The notes beneath the pieces are model-generated. The model was given only the letters and a program-made list of their open reading frames with translations, was not told the DNA's origin and searched no databases. From positions 1-64,000 of the forward strand of contig DATGJP010000081.1 in the NCBI GenBank assembly GCA_035295125.1: a stretch of 64,000 bases of DNA. The letters are read 5' to 3'. The stretch is from JAICMB01 sp035295125. Lineage in GTDB: Bacteria > Acidobacteriota > Terriglobia > Bryobacterales > Bryobacteraceae. The translations under genes were made by a program, and so were the position numbers. Positions 26,185 through 37,759 of this stretch are shown one piece after another (within the stretch, counting starts at the first letter, position 1; each line of letters opens with the position of its first letter).

Positions 26185-29028
26185 ATGGGACAGTTGAGCG
26201 TCAATCTTAGTACTAGAATCAAGGATTTAGAAGGAAGGACACCCAAGAAGGCCCTCCCTGTTGCCAGCCGCACTGGCGTTACTTTTCCCCGCTATTTTAC
26301 TCACAAACTCGAATCCGGCCGCACCCCCTACGACGAGATAAAGTGGGAGCGCCGCACTGCCGCCATTGGAAACGATAAGGGCGCCGTCATCTTCGAACAG
26401 CCCGACGTCGAAGTCCCCGCCGACTGGTCGCAGACCGCCACCAATATCGTTGCCAGCAAGTACTTCCACGGAAAGATGGGCTCCCCCGAACGCGAGCGCA
26501 GCGTCGCCGAGCTGGTGCATCGCGTCGTAGATACGATCACGGATTGGGGCGCCGAAGGCCGCTATTTCCGAACCGAAGAAGACGCCGAGAATTTCCGGAA
26601 TGAGCTCGCTCACCTGATGCTCACCCAGAAAGCCTGCTTCAATTCGCCGGTCTGGTTCAATGTCGGCGTGACGGAAGCGCGCGGTTACGGCTGGTATTAC
26701 GACGAAGACACCGACACCATTCACAAGCTGCGGAAGGGTGCCTCCCGGCCGCAATGCTCCGCCTGCTTTATCAATTCGGTTGGCGACACGCTGGAATCGA
26801 TTCTCGACCTCGCCAAGACCGAAGGCATGCTCTTCAAATGGGGCTCCGGCACCGGGACCAATCTCTCCAGCCTTCGCGAGGAGAACGGCATCCTTTCGGG
26901 TGGCGGCCGGGCTTCCGGACCGCTCAGCTTCATGAAGGGTTTCGACGCCTTCGCCGGCGTGATCAAATCGGGCGGCAAAACCCGTCGCGCCGCAAAAATG
27001 GTGATCCTGAACGCGGAACACCCCGACATTGAAGCATTCATCTGGTGCAAAGCCAAAGAAGAGAAGAAGGCCCACACGCTGATCGATGCCGGCTACGAGA
27101 ACTCGCTCGACGGCGAAGCCTACAGCTCGATTTTCTTCCAGAATGCGAACAACTCGGTCCGTGCCACCGACGAGTTCATGCATGCCGCCGCGGAAGACCG
27201 CGATTGGTGGACTCGTTCCGTCCTCAACGGACAGCCTGTTCGCCGTCTCAAAGCACGCGAGCTGCTCAAAATCATCGCCGAAGCCACCTGGCAGTGCGGC
27301 GACCCCGGCATGCAGTTCGACACCACCGTTAACCGCTGGCACACGTCGAAGACCAGCGGCCGCATCAACGCGTCGAATCCGTGCTCGGAATACATGTTCC
27401 TCGACGATTCGGCCTGCAACCTGGCATCGTTGAACCTGATGAAATTCGTCGGACCCGGCGGTGAGTTTGACGTCGAAGCTTTCCGGCACGCCTGCGACAC
27501 CGTCACCCTGGCGCAGGAAATCATCGTCGACAGCGCCAGCTATCCGACTGAAAAAATCGCCCGCAATTCGCACGATTTCCGCCCGCTCGGCCTCGGCTTC
27601 GCCAACCTCGGCGCGCTGCTGATGTCGATGGGCATTCCCTATGATTCACCTGCGGGACGCGACTGGGCGGGAGCCATCAGCGCCGTCATGTGCGGTCAGG
27701 CCTACCTGACCAGTGCGCGAATTGCCGAAGCTGTTGGCCCGTGCCCTCGTTATCCCGAGAACGAAGAGTCATTCCTCGACGTCATCCTGATGCACGGCAA
27801 AGCGGTCAGCGCCGTCGAAAATCGGCGAGTCCCCGACGACCTCTACAATGCTGCAGTGAAGGTCTGGAACGATGCGTACACGCTTGGCGAGCGTGTCGGC
27901 TTCCGGAATTCCCAAACCACCGTGATCGCCCCCACCGGGACGATCGGCTTCATGATGGATTGCGATACCACCGGCATTGAACCCGACCTCGCGCTCGTAA
28001 AGTACAAAAAGCTGGTCGGCGGCGGCGTCATCAAAATTGTCAACAACACCGTCCCGCAGGCTCTCATCAAGTTGGGTTACAGCCCCGAGCAGGTGGAGAA
28101 GATCGTTTCCCACATCGACGCCACCGGCACCATCGAAGGTGCGCCCGGCCTGAAAGACGAACACCTGCCCGTCTTCGATTGCAGCTTCCGCCCGCAGAAC
28201 GGCAAGCGCTTTATCCATCACATGGGCCACATCCGCATGATGGCCGCCGTGCAGCCGTTCATTTCCGGCGCGATTTCGAAGACCATCAACATGCCCGAGG
28301 AGTCCACGGTCGAGGAGATCGCGGAGGCATACATGGAGAGCTGGCGCCTGGGCCTGAAGGCGGTGGCAATTTACCGCGATGGCTCCAAACGCACGCAGCC
28401 GTTGAGCTCCGGCACCGGCAAAGGCGAAAAGAAGAGCGTGGTCTCGCAAGGCGCAGCCCCGGCCCCCGTCGTGACGGAGAAAGTGGTGTTCCGCCCGATC
28501 CGCCGGAAGCTGCCCGACGAGCGGCGTTCCATCACGCACAAGTTCTCCATCGGCGGCCACGAAGGCTACATCACTGTGGGCCTCTACGAGGACGGAAACC
28601 CCGGCGAAGTGTTTATCACCATGGCCAAGGAAGGTTCGACCATCAGCGGCCTGATGGACGCTTTTGCCACCTCGATCAGCTTTGCGCTGCAGTACGGCGT
28701 ACCGCTGAAATTCCTGGTCGACAAGTTCAGCCACGTGCGTTTCGAACCGAGCGGCTGGACTGGGAATCAGCAAATCCCGTACGCCAAGTCGATCATGGAT
28801 TACATCTTCCGCTGGATGGGCGCGAAGTTTCTCGGCCCCGAGTACGCCACCACGGAAGCCGGTGACGCCCGCATCCTGAAGCCGACTGAACCGGTGCCCC
28901 AGCAGGAGCTGCCCTTCGGCCCGGTGGTCGCCGATGCGCCGCTGTGCTCCGAATGCGGCGGCCTGATGACCCGCAATGGCAGTTGCTACAAGTGCGAGAA
29001 CTGTGGCGGCACGAGCGGCTGCTCGTAA
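26185..29028 (+). CDS. nrdJ: Adenosylcobalamin-dependent ribonucleotide reductase, class II
   Basis: 947 residues from ATG 26185, which is preceded by GAGGAGAGAA. An upstream ATG at 26107 overlaps the proposed -10 box and is less likely. Visible parts: CFNSPVWFN, the PQCSACFINSVGDTLESI active-site cysteine block, NPCSEYMFLDDSACNLASLNL, the PTGTIGFMMDCDTTGIEPDLAL loop, and a C-terminal cysteine cluster (CSECGG, CYKCENCGG) that binds zinc and relays electrons from thioredoxin. The enzyme makes deoxynucleotides with B12 and without oxygen. It is the only RNR gene in the window. Confidence 0.97.
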   Translation: MGQLSVNLSTRIKDLEGRTPKKALPVASRTGVTFPRYFTHKLESGRTPYDEIKWERRTAAIGNDKGAVIFEQPDVEVPADWSQTATNIVASKYFHGKMGSPERERSVAELVHRVVDTITDWGAEGRYFRTEEDAENFRNELAHLMLTQKACFNSPVWFNVGVTEARGYGWYYDEDTDTIHKLRKGASRPQCSACFINSVGDTLESILDLAKTEGMLFKWGSGTGTNLSSLREENGILSGGGRASGPLSFMKGFDAFAGVIKSGGKTRRAAKMVILNAEHPDIEAFIWCKAKEEKKAHTLIDAGYENSLDGEAYSSIFFQNANNSVRATDEFMHAAAEDRDWWTRSVLNGQPVRRLKARELLKIIAEATWQCGDPGMQFDTTVNRWHTSKTSGRINASNPCSEYMFLDDSACNLASLNLMKFVGPGGEFDVEAFRHACDTVTLAQEIIVDSASYPTEKIARNSHDFRPLGLGFANLGALLMSMGIPYDSPAGRDWAGAISAVMCGQAYLTSARIAEAVGPCPRYPENEESFLDVILMHGKAVSAVENRRVPDDLYNAAVKVWNDAYTLGERVGFRNSQTTVIAPTGTIGFMMDCDTTGIEPDLALVKYKKLVGGGVIKIVNNTVPQALIKLGYSPEQVEKIVSHIDATGTIEGAPGLKDEHLPVFDCSFRPQNGKRFIHHMGHIRMMAAVQPFISGAISKTINMPEESTVEEIAEAYMESWRLGLKAVAIYRDGSKRTQPLSSGTGKGEKKSVVSQGAAPAPVVTEKVVFRPIRRKLPDERRSITHKFSIGGHEGYITVGLYEDGNPGEVFITMAKEGSTISGLMDAFATSISFALQYGVPLKFLVDKFSHVRFEPSGWTGNQQIPYAKSIMDYIFRWMGAKFLGPEYATTEAGDARILKPTEPVPQQELPFGPVVADAPLCSECGGLMTRNGSCYKCENCGGTSGCS

Positions 29029-29072
29029 GATTTCCCAAAAGCAGAAAGACGCTAAGCCAGAAGCACAGCCTC

Positions 29073-29102
29073 GGGCGATCCGCGTGGGTCGCCCGTTTTT
29101 TC
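29073..29102 (+). terminator. Intrinsic terminator of nrdJ
   Basis: GGGCGA and TCGCCC form a stem around a 10-base loop (29073-29094), followed by GTTTTTT. It is 44 bases past the nrdJ stop. Confidence 0.8.
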
Positions 29103-29178
29103 CAGTGCCTCGCTCTTCCGTTATTGTTACGATGAGGCTGAGGAACCATTCGACGCCCGTGCCATCGACTTCGCGTTC

Positions 29179-29406
29179 ATGACCATCACTGCAAAATACG
29201 AGAACGGTGTCTTCAAACCTCTTGAAGATGTGGACATCCTGGACGGTACGCTAGTCGAAATTCGCGGGCCCTCCTGGACGGAGCGCTTGAAGTCTAAGTC
29301 GCGGCCCGTCGCCGATTTTGCCTTCTACGGCATGTGGAAGGATCGCACGGATATCGGCGATAGCGTGGAATACATCAACCAGCTTCGTCGGGATCTTCGT
29401 GGCTAG
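29179..29406 (+). CDS. AF2212/DUF104-type antitoxin
   Basis: 75 residues. MTITAKYENGVFKPLEDVDI and GTLVEIRG match the small AF2212/PG0164 antitoxin family, which pairs with PIN-domain VapC toxins. The C-terminal half (WTERLKSKSRPVADFAFYGMW onward) would be the toxin-binding tail. The toxin gene directly downstream is broken, so this antitoxin appears orphaned. The stop is 16 bases from the toxin remnant's ATG. Confidence 0.75.
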   Translation: MTITAKYENGVFKPLEDVDILDGTLVEIRGPSWTERLKSKSRPVADFAFYGMWKDRTDIGDSVEYINQLRRDLRG

Positions 29407-29421
29407 AACCTTCCTCCCAAC

Positions 29422-29721
29422 ATGCCTACCTGGTCGACAGCGATATCTTAATTGATATTTCGCGCGGCAAGCGCGAGGCTCGCGTCTATGTCGATGCGTT
29501 GTCCGAAGGATGGGCCATCTCACAGACTTCGGCGCTGGAATTGATCGTGGGTGCGCGCGACAAGAATGATCTCATGCATATTGATGCGTTTCTGGCAGGC
29601 TTTCCGATTGTTCCCCTTCATTGCGGCGACCGCGATTGAAGAAGAGCTTATTCTTGTAACACGAAACCACCGCCATTTTTCGCACATTGAGGGTCTGAGA
29701 TTGGAGTCCCCTACCTACTAA
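29422..29721 (+). pseudogene. VapC-type PIN toxin remnant with deletion and frameshifts
   Basis: The first piece reads AYLVDSDILIDISRGKREAR and continues through ALELIVGARD to PIVPL, a PIN N-terminus with the first acidic residues of the RNase site. The second, in another frame, reads ATAIEEELILVTRNHRHFSHIEGL and ends in a stop at 29721, the usual VapC C-terminus. About 33 codons between them, holding the middle catalytic acids (the DALIAATA region), are lost. The start ATGCCTAC also looks like ATGGCCTAC minus one G. The toxin is therefore almost surely inactive. Confidence 0.75.
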
Positions 29722-29832
29722 GACAAGCTTTGAAGCTCTCAAGAACTAACCCGGTCTGGAGCTAAACCCCGAAACACGCCCCCCGAACCAGCGCCTAAAT
29801 AACACACTGTTACAATGCCCATGGGAGCACTC

Positions 29833-30498
29833 ATGCGGTACATCGCGCTCATCACCATTCTGCCGGCGCTCTGGGCGTCTGCTGACAAGAAATTGCCGAT
29901 CGAACACGATTCGAACGAACTCGTCGAGGTCTCGGCAACCCTGCTCGACAAGGAGCAGATTGTCAAAGAACTCGGCAACGATCTCGGCGGCTATTACTGG
30001 GTCGTCCGCGTTAAGGTTCGGCCTCTTACCGAGAAACCGGTCCGCATCGATTACGACGATTTCTTCATCCTCAACACCAACGATGGGCAGCGCCCCGCGG
30101 CTTCAGCTCCTAGTGAAATTGCCGGTTCGGCCACGTTGACGGTTACACAACAAGGCGTGCGAAAAGGCGGCACCTTCGGCTCGCCCAGTGGTCCGATTTG
30201 GGGCGGCGGTCCCGGGAGCACGGGCGCCCCGCAACGTCTGCCCGGTAGCGGCGGCTCCGCGGGCAGTAACGGCGACGTAACGGTACCCGAGAACAGCGTC
30301 AAGGAAGAGGTCAACAACAAAGAGAACCCTCTGCTGCAGGTTCTGAAGGAAAAGACGCTTCCAACCAAGGAGACCGACGACACTGTGAGCGGCCTGCTGT
30401 TCTTCCTGCTCGATGGCAAAATCAAAATCAAGGATTTGGAACTGCATTACAAATCACCCGCCGGACGGCTTGCAATGAGGTTTAACGTAGGCAAATGA
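29833..30498 (+). CDS. Hypothetical exported protein with Gly-rich insert
   Basis: 221 residues from ATG 29833, chosen because GGGAG lies 8 bases upstream and the leader MRYIALITILPALWASA starts there. A beta-rich N-terminal part (YYWVVRVKVRPLTEKPVRIDYDDFFILNTNDGQ) precedes a Gly/Ser/Pro-rich segment (about 105-155), then a charged tail and a final strand. There is no family I can name. The stop overlaps the ATG of the next enzyme (ATGA), so the two are translated together. Confidence 0.7.
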   Translation: MRYIALITILPALWASADKKLPIEHDSNELVEVSATLLDKEQIVKELGNDLGGYYWVVRVKVRPLTEKPVRIDYDDFFILNTNDGQRPAASAPSEIAGSATLTVTQQGVRKGGTFGSPSGPIWGGGPGSTGAPQRLPGSGGSAGSNGDVTVPENSVKEEVNNKENPLLQVLKEKTLPTKETDDTVSGLLFFLLDGKIKIKDLELHYKSPAGRLAMRFNVGK

Positions 30499-31622
30499 AC
30501 GCCGCCGCAACTCCTGGGCAATTGTCCCCCGCCAGCGTGACGGACCTGGACACTCCCGCGCTCGTCATCGACCTGGATATCATGGAGCGCAACCTGCGCC
30601 GCATGGCGGCGTATGCGAGCCAGCACGGTTTGCGCCTGCGCCCGCACACCAAGACGCACAAGATTCCAGCCTTATCGCGCAAGCAGATCGATCTGGGAGC
30701 GGCTGGGCTGACGGTTGCCAAAGTTGGCGAAGCGGAAGTCATGGCGATCGCCAAACCGCCAAACTTCCTCGTTGCTTATCCCGTAATCGGACGGCGCAAG
30801 CTGGAGCGCCTGATGACGGTGGCTCGCGACGTTCCCACCACGGTATCGCTCGACAGCATGTTCGTGGCGCAGCAGCTTTCAGATGCGGCCCGCGAAGGCG
30901 GGGTTGAGATCGGCGTTCTCGCTGAAGTGGATGTGGGCTTAGGCCGCGTCGGTGTGTCTCCCGCCGAAATCGTCCAACTGGCGAAGGATATTTCGCGGCT
31001 GCCCGCGCTCCGGCTCGACGGAATTGCGTTCTACCCCGGCCATATCAAATCCCTCGGTGAAGATGGACTGAAAGCGATTGAGACGCTTTCCGAGCTTCTG
31101 GGCCGCATCGTCGCCGATCTTAAGGAGGCCGGGCTGACCCCGCGCATCGTGAGCGGCGGATCGACGCCGACCATGTGGCATTCGCACAAGATCGAGGAAC
31201 TGAACGAGATTCGTCCAGGCACCTATCTGTTTAATGACCGCAACACCATCTTGAGCGGCGCCTGCTCGCTGCAGGATTGCGCCGCGTACATTCTCGCTAC
31301 CGTGGTATCCACCGCGAAACAGGGGCAGATGATCATCGATGGCGGATCGAAGACGTTCTCTTCCGATCGCGCTTCCAATCCCTCGGACGCCGGCTTTGGG
31401 CACCTCATCGAAGCGCCGCAGGCCGTGTTTACGAAGATGAACGAAGAGCACGGGTACGTCGACATTCGGACGGTGGACCGCGGCTTCAAGGTCGGCGACC
31501 GTGTACGCATGATTCCGAACCACATCTGTGTAGCGATGAACCTCCACGAGCGTGTTTACGGCATGCGCGGGGGTGTTGTGGAGCAGATCTGGACCGTGGA
31601 TGCCCGCGGCAAACTGCAGTGA
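30495..31622 (+). CDS. D-serine dehydratase / D-threonine aldolase-like PLP enzyme
   Basis: 375 residues. Opening LDTPALVIDLDIMERNLRRM and RPHTKTHK place it in the fold-III alanine-racemase-like DSD1/D-TA family; Lys53 is the expected PLP lysine. The C-terminal metal pair reads H-x-C in IPNHICVAMNL. In characterised enzymes His-x-Cys is the zinc site of D-serine dehydratase, while D-threonine aldolases show His-x-Asp. That favours D-serine dehydration to pyruvate and ammonia, by inference. It is cytoplasmic and coupled to the upstream exported protein by a 4-base overlap. Confidence 0.85.
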   Translation: MNAAATPGQLSPASVTDLDTPALVIDLDIMERNLRRMAAYASQHGLRLRPHTKTHKIPALSRKQIDLGAAGLTVAKVGEAEVMAIAKPPNFLVAYPVIGRRKLERLMTVARDVPTTVSLDSMFVAQQLSDAAREGGVEIGVLAEVDVGLGRVGVSPAEIVQLAKDISRLPALRLDGIAFYPGHIKSLGEDGLKAIETLSELLGRIVADLKEAGLTPRIVSGGSTPTMWHSHKIEELNEIRPGTYLFNDRNTILSGACSLQDCAAYILATVVSTAKQGQMIIDGGSKTFSSDRASNPSDAGFGHLIEAPQAVFTKMNEEHGYVDIRTVDRGFKVGDRVRMIPNHICVAMNLHERVYGMRGGVVEQIWTVDARGKLQ

Positions 31623-31683
31623 ACCGCGGCCATCGGCCCTATGTTAAGATCGCGTTTAAACTTCACTTCAGGAGTATTTCACC

Positions 31684-33780
<2,097 letters not shown>

Positions 33781-33811
33781 CCGGCCTTCAGCGTGCCTAT
33801 GCTGCCTGGTG

Positions 33812-33833
33812 GCGCAGGCGGTTTCGCCTGCGC
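33812..33833. repeat. REP-like hairpin with compensatory stem change
   Basis: Arms GCGCAGGC and GCCTGCGC around loop GGTTTC, 32 bases after the EF-G stop and ahead of the convergent methyltransferase. Compared with 25963 the second stem pair region reads G-C instead of A-T, with both sides changed. Confidence 0.7.
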
Positions 33834-33867
33834 GTTCCCAGTTCGCGGGACCGTCTGTCGAATAGGC

Positions 33868-34713
33868 CTAAATCTCGCGTTGTCGTGCAATAACCTCAAA
33901 ATTGCTGCTAAAGTTCCGCAAAAGCGGTGTCTTTACCAGGATATCGTCAACCCGCCGCGCCGCCCTGTATCCGCCCCGCCACCCGGGAAACAACCCCGCC
34001 ACCGGCGTCGACCCGAAATCATACATATCGTATTCCGCCTGGTAGCCCGCCTCCAGAAAGCACCGCGCGGTGCTGGCCGCGTCAAGTTGGCGTTCTCCCG
34101 GCGACTGATACCGCCTCACAATCCAGGGAATCAGCACCGAGCCGATAGCGCCTGACAACCGCAGTCGGCTGGGGTCGAGCGAATAGAAGACGCCGCCGGG
34201 CGCCAGTAGCTTCGCCACCCGGCCTGGCAAAGCCGCCAACTCCGGATCAGGCAGGTGGTGCAGGAAGAAAATCGCAAGCACCACTTCGAACCGGGTCTCC
34301 TGCACATCTTCAAGATGGCCCTGGATGAACTCCACATTCCGGACATTCAGCCGTTCGGCGTCCTGGCGGGCCTGCTGAATCGCATTGTGCGCGATGTCGA
34401 TGCCGGTCACATGCCGGACGTGCGGAGCGAGAAGCAGTTCCGTGTCACCGATGCCGCACCCGATGCTCAATACCCGCGATCGAGGCGACGCGCCGGTCTT
34501 GTCGAGAATGCGCGACACTAAGTGCGCCCGAAATGCCCTTACGGCCGGCCGCGCGAAGATCGCTTGCGCCGACCCGGAGTAGAGCCGCTCGTGATACTCG
34601 CATTCAGCGGCAAGCGCTCGTTGTTGGGGACTCAACCAATCATGGTATCGTACCGACCCCGATCCATCACTACACCAAGTTTGTTTGACACAACCTAGGT
34701 TACTCACTGGCAC
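33868..34713 (-). CDS. Class I SAM-dependent methyltransferase
   Basis: Up to 281 residues. The Rossmann motif I is VLSIGCGIGDTELL (about residues 84-97), followed by GIDIAHNAIQQAR, FIQGHLEDV and FFLHHLPDPELAALPGRVAKLLAPGG, the methyltransferase 11/25 pattern. The substrate cannot be told. The N-terminal 20 residues before VRYHDWLSPQQRALAAE may be excess; the true start could be a downstream codon. It is convergent with the EF-G gene. Confidence 0.82.
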   Translation of the reverse strand: MPVSNLGCVKQTWCSDGSGSVRYHDWLSPQQRALAAECEYHERLYSGSAQAIFARPAVRAFRAHLVSRILDKTGASPRSRVLSIGCGIGDTELLLAPHVRHVTGIDIAHNAIQQARQDAERLNVRNVEFIQGHLEDVQETRFEVVLAIFFLHHLPDPELAALPGRVAKLLAPGGVFYSLDPSRLRLSGAIGSVLIPWIVRRYQSPGERQLDAASTARCFLEAGYQAEYDMYDFGSTPVAGLFPGWRGGYRAARRVDDILVKTPLLRNFSSNFEVIARQREI

Positions 34714-34833
34714 ACTGAGTTAGGGAAAGAATAACATCGCCCAAACCTTATCGCAGGTGTTTATCTTTTGAGCGCCGGTGATCGGTTCTCGCTTTGACCC
34801 AGTTAGGACTCAAAAGCCAAGGAGGAATCTATC

Positions 34834-35907
34834 GTGAAGGATAAGTTTGTGATCAAAGGGGCTCTTTGTGCGTTAGCTATATCAGCAGCTTTCGCCGCCA
34901 CCCCAACGAATTTTGTGCAGCATAATCTGGTCGCCGACACTTCAGGGGTCGCCGATAAGACGGATCCGAATCTTGTTGGTGGGTGGGGAATGTCGAGTTC
35001 CCCGACTAGCCCCCTTTGGGTTTCGAATGTGGCGGGAGGAACCGCCACGGTGTATCAGAGCGACGGTACCGTAGTGGCACTCGTCGTCACCATACCACCG
35101 TCCGCGAACGGCCAGGCTAAGCAGGGCACGCCAACAGGGCAGGTCTGGAATGGCGCGGGCGCCGGTACGTTTGCTGTGAACGGCACAGCCGCATCGTTTA
35201 TCTTTTGTACAATTGACGGAACCATCGCTGCCTGGAATAACGGCGCCGGATCGAGCGCGGTAACCATGGTGGACAATGGCGGTAAGGCAGCCTACCTGGG
35301 TTTGGGAATCGGTACCAGCGCGGCAGGCCCCACGCTGTACGCGGCGAATTTTCTGACCGGTAATATCGATACCTTCGATCAGAACTTCCAGCCGATCACG
35401 GTTGCGGGCGGCTTTTGGGATCCGGATCGGGATAGCGATTTGCTACCCACGAATATTCAGCGTTTCGGCCGCCGTATGTACGTTACCTATGGCTACTCCA
35501 ACGGCCAAGGCGGCTTTGCGACAGGACCGTCGACGGGCATGATCGAAGTGTTCGACGTCAACGGCAATCTTCTGCAGAGGCTCGTGCCGGAAAACGATAC
35601 CCTCAACGTACCATGGGGCATGGCGGTCACGGGCGCGAATTTTGGGCAATTCAGTTACGCTCTGATCGTTGCCAACTTCGGGGATGGAACCATTGCGGCG
35701 TTCGACCTGAACAGCGGCAACTATCTTGGCAAGATGCAGGATGGTCAGGGGAACAATATCGCCATCGACGGCCTCTGGGGCCTGATTTGGGGCAACGGCG
35801 GCAGCGGTGGCGCGGCCAACACGTTGTACTTCGCGGCTGCACCGTCCGGCGGAGCACACGGGCTCCTCGGTTCGCTTGTTCCTGCAGCGGACTCCCGCAC
35901 ACCGTAG
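34834..35907 (+). CDS. Secreted TIGR03118-type beta-propeller protein
   Basis: 357 residues, GTG start at 34834 with GGAGGA 7 bases upstream. After a signal peptide (ALCALAISAAFA) the text NFVQHNLVADTSGVADKTDPNLVGGWGMSSSPTSPLWVSN is the diagnostic opening of the TIGR03118 family. Repeated propeller-like units follow (TLYAANFLTGNIDTFDQNF, ALIVANFGDGTIAAFDLNSG). No enzymatic motif. Family members are abundant in Acidobacteria and Actinobacteria, are exported, and have no assigned function. Confidence 0.88.
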   Translation: MKDKFVIKGALCALAISAAFAATPTNFVQHNLVADTSGVADKTDPNLVGGWGMSSSPTSPLWVSNVAGGTATVYQSDGTVVALVVTIPPSANGQAKQGTPTGQVWNGAGAGTFAVNGTAASFIFCTIDGTIAAWNNGAGSSAVTMVDNGGKAAYLGLGIGTSAAGPTLYAANFLTGNIDTFDQNFQPITVAGGFWDPDRDSDLLPTNIQRFGRRMYVTYGYSNGQGGFATGPSTGMIEVFDVNGNLLQRLVPENDTLNVPWGMAVTGANFGQFSYALIVANFGDGTIAAFDLNSGNYLGKMQDGQGNNIAIDGLWGLIWGNGGSGGAANTLYFAAAPSGGAHGLLGSLVPAADSRTP

Positions 35908-35910
35908 AAA

Positions 35911-36594
35911 TCAGATCGGCCTTGGGAAGCGTGGCGTCGACGCTTGCGCTTCCCAGGGGTGTTTTGTCCAGATGTAACCCCGGCAGGTGCGGCAGAACAG
36001 GTTTGCGCTAGGCCCGTCGCGCTGGTCCGCAACTTCGACATAGATTATCTCCGGTCCCATTCCCACTTTCGACGCCAAAACTTTCTCCTCAATCAGGCAA
36101 TCGGCTTCAATGATATTTGAATTCTCGGGGTTCACGAGAAAAGTCTGGATCCCGCCGGCTCGCATGGCAACCTCGATCGGCCGCAGATGGGGACAAGTCA
36201 CGTAAATGGCAGGGTTACGGTAATACGCGATCTGTTCCTCAGAGAAGATCCTTCCTTTTTCGGCCAACGGGATCAGGCGATACAAACCCGGATCGGATCG
36301 TAGTCTTGCCAGGCAGCGTTCTCTTCGCTGGCGATAAGCCTGTTGCGCAGCCTCCCGGCGCTTGCGTTCCGCCGGTGAAATGATCCGCGAACGATGTGCG
36401 ATGCGCAGGGGAATTCCCGTGGCGCGAGCGAATACGTAGACTCCACCCAGGATCCAAACCAGCATGATGAGACCCAGCGCCGCTTCGTCCCAGGGGCCCT
36501 GTATGTCGAGTATCACCAGCCAGAGATAGCCCAGCCCGATGCATCCGGCGAACAGCACGGCGGCCGTCGCCACTGCGAGAAGGTAACGAGTCAT
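35911..36594 (-). CDS. Hypothetical protein with two N-terminal membrane helices
   Basis: 227 residues. Helices at about 5-30 (LLAVATAAVLFAGCIGLGYLWLVIL) and 38-57 (ALGLIMLVWILGGVYVFAR) precede a basic helical stretch (ISPAERKRREAAQQAYRQRRERCLARL) and a soluble domain. Near the end LFCRTCRGYIW gives a CxxC pair that may bind metal. It follows the MFS gene on the same strand by 10 bases and probably shares its transcript. The stop is 3 bases from the convergent stop of the TIGR03118-like gene. Confidence 0.75.
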   Translation of the reverse strand: MTRYLLAVATAAVLFAGCIGLGYLWLVILDIQGPWDEAALGLIMLVWILGGVYVFARATGIPLRIAHRSRIISPAERKRREAAQQAYRQRRERCLARLRSDPGLYRLIPLAEKGRIFSEEQIAYYRNPAIYVTCPHLRPIEVAMRAGGIQTFLVNPENSNIIEADCLIEEKVLASKVGMGPEIIYVEVADQRDGPSANLFCRTCRGYIWTKHPWEAQASTPRFPRPI

Positions 36595-36604
36595 GCGTAA
36601 GAAA

Positions 36605-37759
36605 TCAGGCTACAGCTTCTTCGAAGTCCTCGACGACCTCTTCCTGGCCGACCTCTGATACCCAGGCAATCACCGCCGAGCAGGCGACGCTGCTGAGCGC
36701 CATCCAAAAGACGGCTCGAAGTCCAAATCGCGAGGCGATCCCGCCGGCGACGAGCGATCCCAGTGCCACAAAGATATCGTAAAAGGCCGTGAGAGCGCCG
36801 AGCGCCGAGGCTCGCTCCGAGGGGTCGGCGCGGCGGACCACCACCACGGCAAGCGACGGCCAGGGGAAGGAATAGCCGAGCCCCACCACGGCGGAAGCCG
36901 CGGTTACGACGGCTGCACTGGAACTGAGCGCGATTGCGGTCAGGCCCGCGGCGAGGAAAAGCAACCCGGCGAATAGCGTCTTGCGCGGGCCGAGACGGTC
37001 GGGCAGGGAACCGAGAGTGATGCGTGCGAACAGGACCATCAATGCGAAAGCGGTGAACGCCCCGGCGCCTCGAACGCCGCGTTCTCTCAGCAGAAGGATC
37101 AGGAATCCGGCCATCGCGGCATACGCGACGTTCGCGAACCCCAGGACGAAACCGGGTAGAATGGACGCCCGTGGCACCAGGCGTCCTGCCTTCCGCAGGG
37201 TCATGAGCCGGCGCTCGCTTGTGGTGTGAAGGATCGGCACCACCAGCAAGGAAGACAACGCGACGAACCAGGATACTCGAGCCCACGAACCCAGGATCTG
37301 GCCAATCAGCGGACCCACCGAAACACCACCCCACACTCCGGAGGCGAGGAAGCCAAGCGCCTGCGAGCGGCGGTCAGGCGGCGCCAGGTCGACGGCCCAG
37401 GCAACCGCGGCGGTGAGAAAGAAACCTTCGCCTAAACCGTGCAGCAGGCGCGCCACGGATAGGCCGCCGATCCGGAAGAATGGCAGGTACAGGAAGCCAG
37501 CGAACTCGCACAGTGCGAGGCCAATGGCAAGAGCAAGCCGGCGTCCTCTCTGGTCGGCAACGCGGCCGGCGATGAGGCGTCCGAGCAGGGCAGCGCCGGA
37601 CGAAAGGCCGATCAGGAAGCCCGTGACGAAGGTGTTCGCGTGAAAGTCCTCACGCAGATGCACCGGCAACGCGGGAATGACCGCGCCAAAGCCTGACATC
37701 ACGATGAATGTGGAGATGACGATCCGCGCAAATGGCGGTGCGGAAAAGCCGGTTTTCAA
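36605..37759 (-). CDS. Major facilitator superfamily transporter
   Basis: 384 residues with about 12 hydrophobic helices. The loop 2-3 signature of MFS appears as GRLIAGRVADQRGRRLALAIG (about residues 60-80), and the repeat in the second half as ITLGSLPDRLGPRKTLFAG. The N-terminal helix GFGAVIPALPVHLREDFHANTFVTG resembles drug or sugar exporters. Substrate unknown. The acidic C-terminus (EVGQEEVVEDFEEAVA) is unusual. Confidence 0.88.
   Translation of the reverse strand: MKTGFSAPPFARIVISTFIVMSGFGAVIPALPVHLREDFHANTFVTGFLIGLSSGAALLGRLIAGRVADQRGRRLALAIGLALCEFAGFLYLPFFRIGGLSVARLLHGLGEGFFLTAAVAWAVDLAPPDRRSQALGFLASGVWGGVSVGPLIGQILGSWARVSWFVALSSLLVVPILHTTSERRLMTLRKAGRLVPRASILPGFVLGFANVAYAAMAGFLILLLRERGVRGAGAFTAFALMVLFARITLGSLPDRLGPRKTLFAGLLFLAAGLTAIALSSSAAVVTAASAVVGLGYSFPWPSLAVVVVRRADPSERASALGALTAFYDIFVALGSLVAGGIASRFGLRAVFWMALSSVACSAVIAWVSEVGQEEVVEDFEEAVA

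Noticed and set aside
26227..27573. Long open frame antisense to nrdJ (448 codons), and another at 27769-28773
   Set aside because: They lie fully inside the well-supported nrdJ gene. The composition is that of a mirror frame in GC-rich DNA, with no family features.
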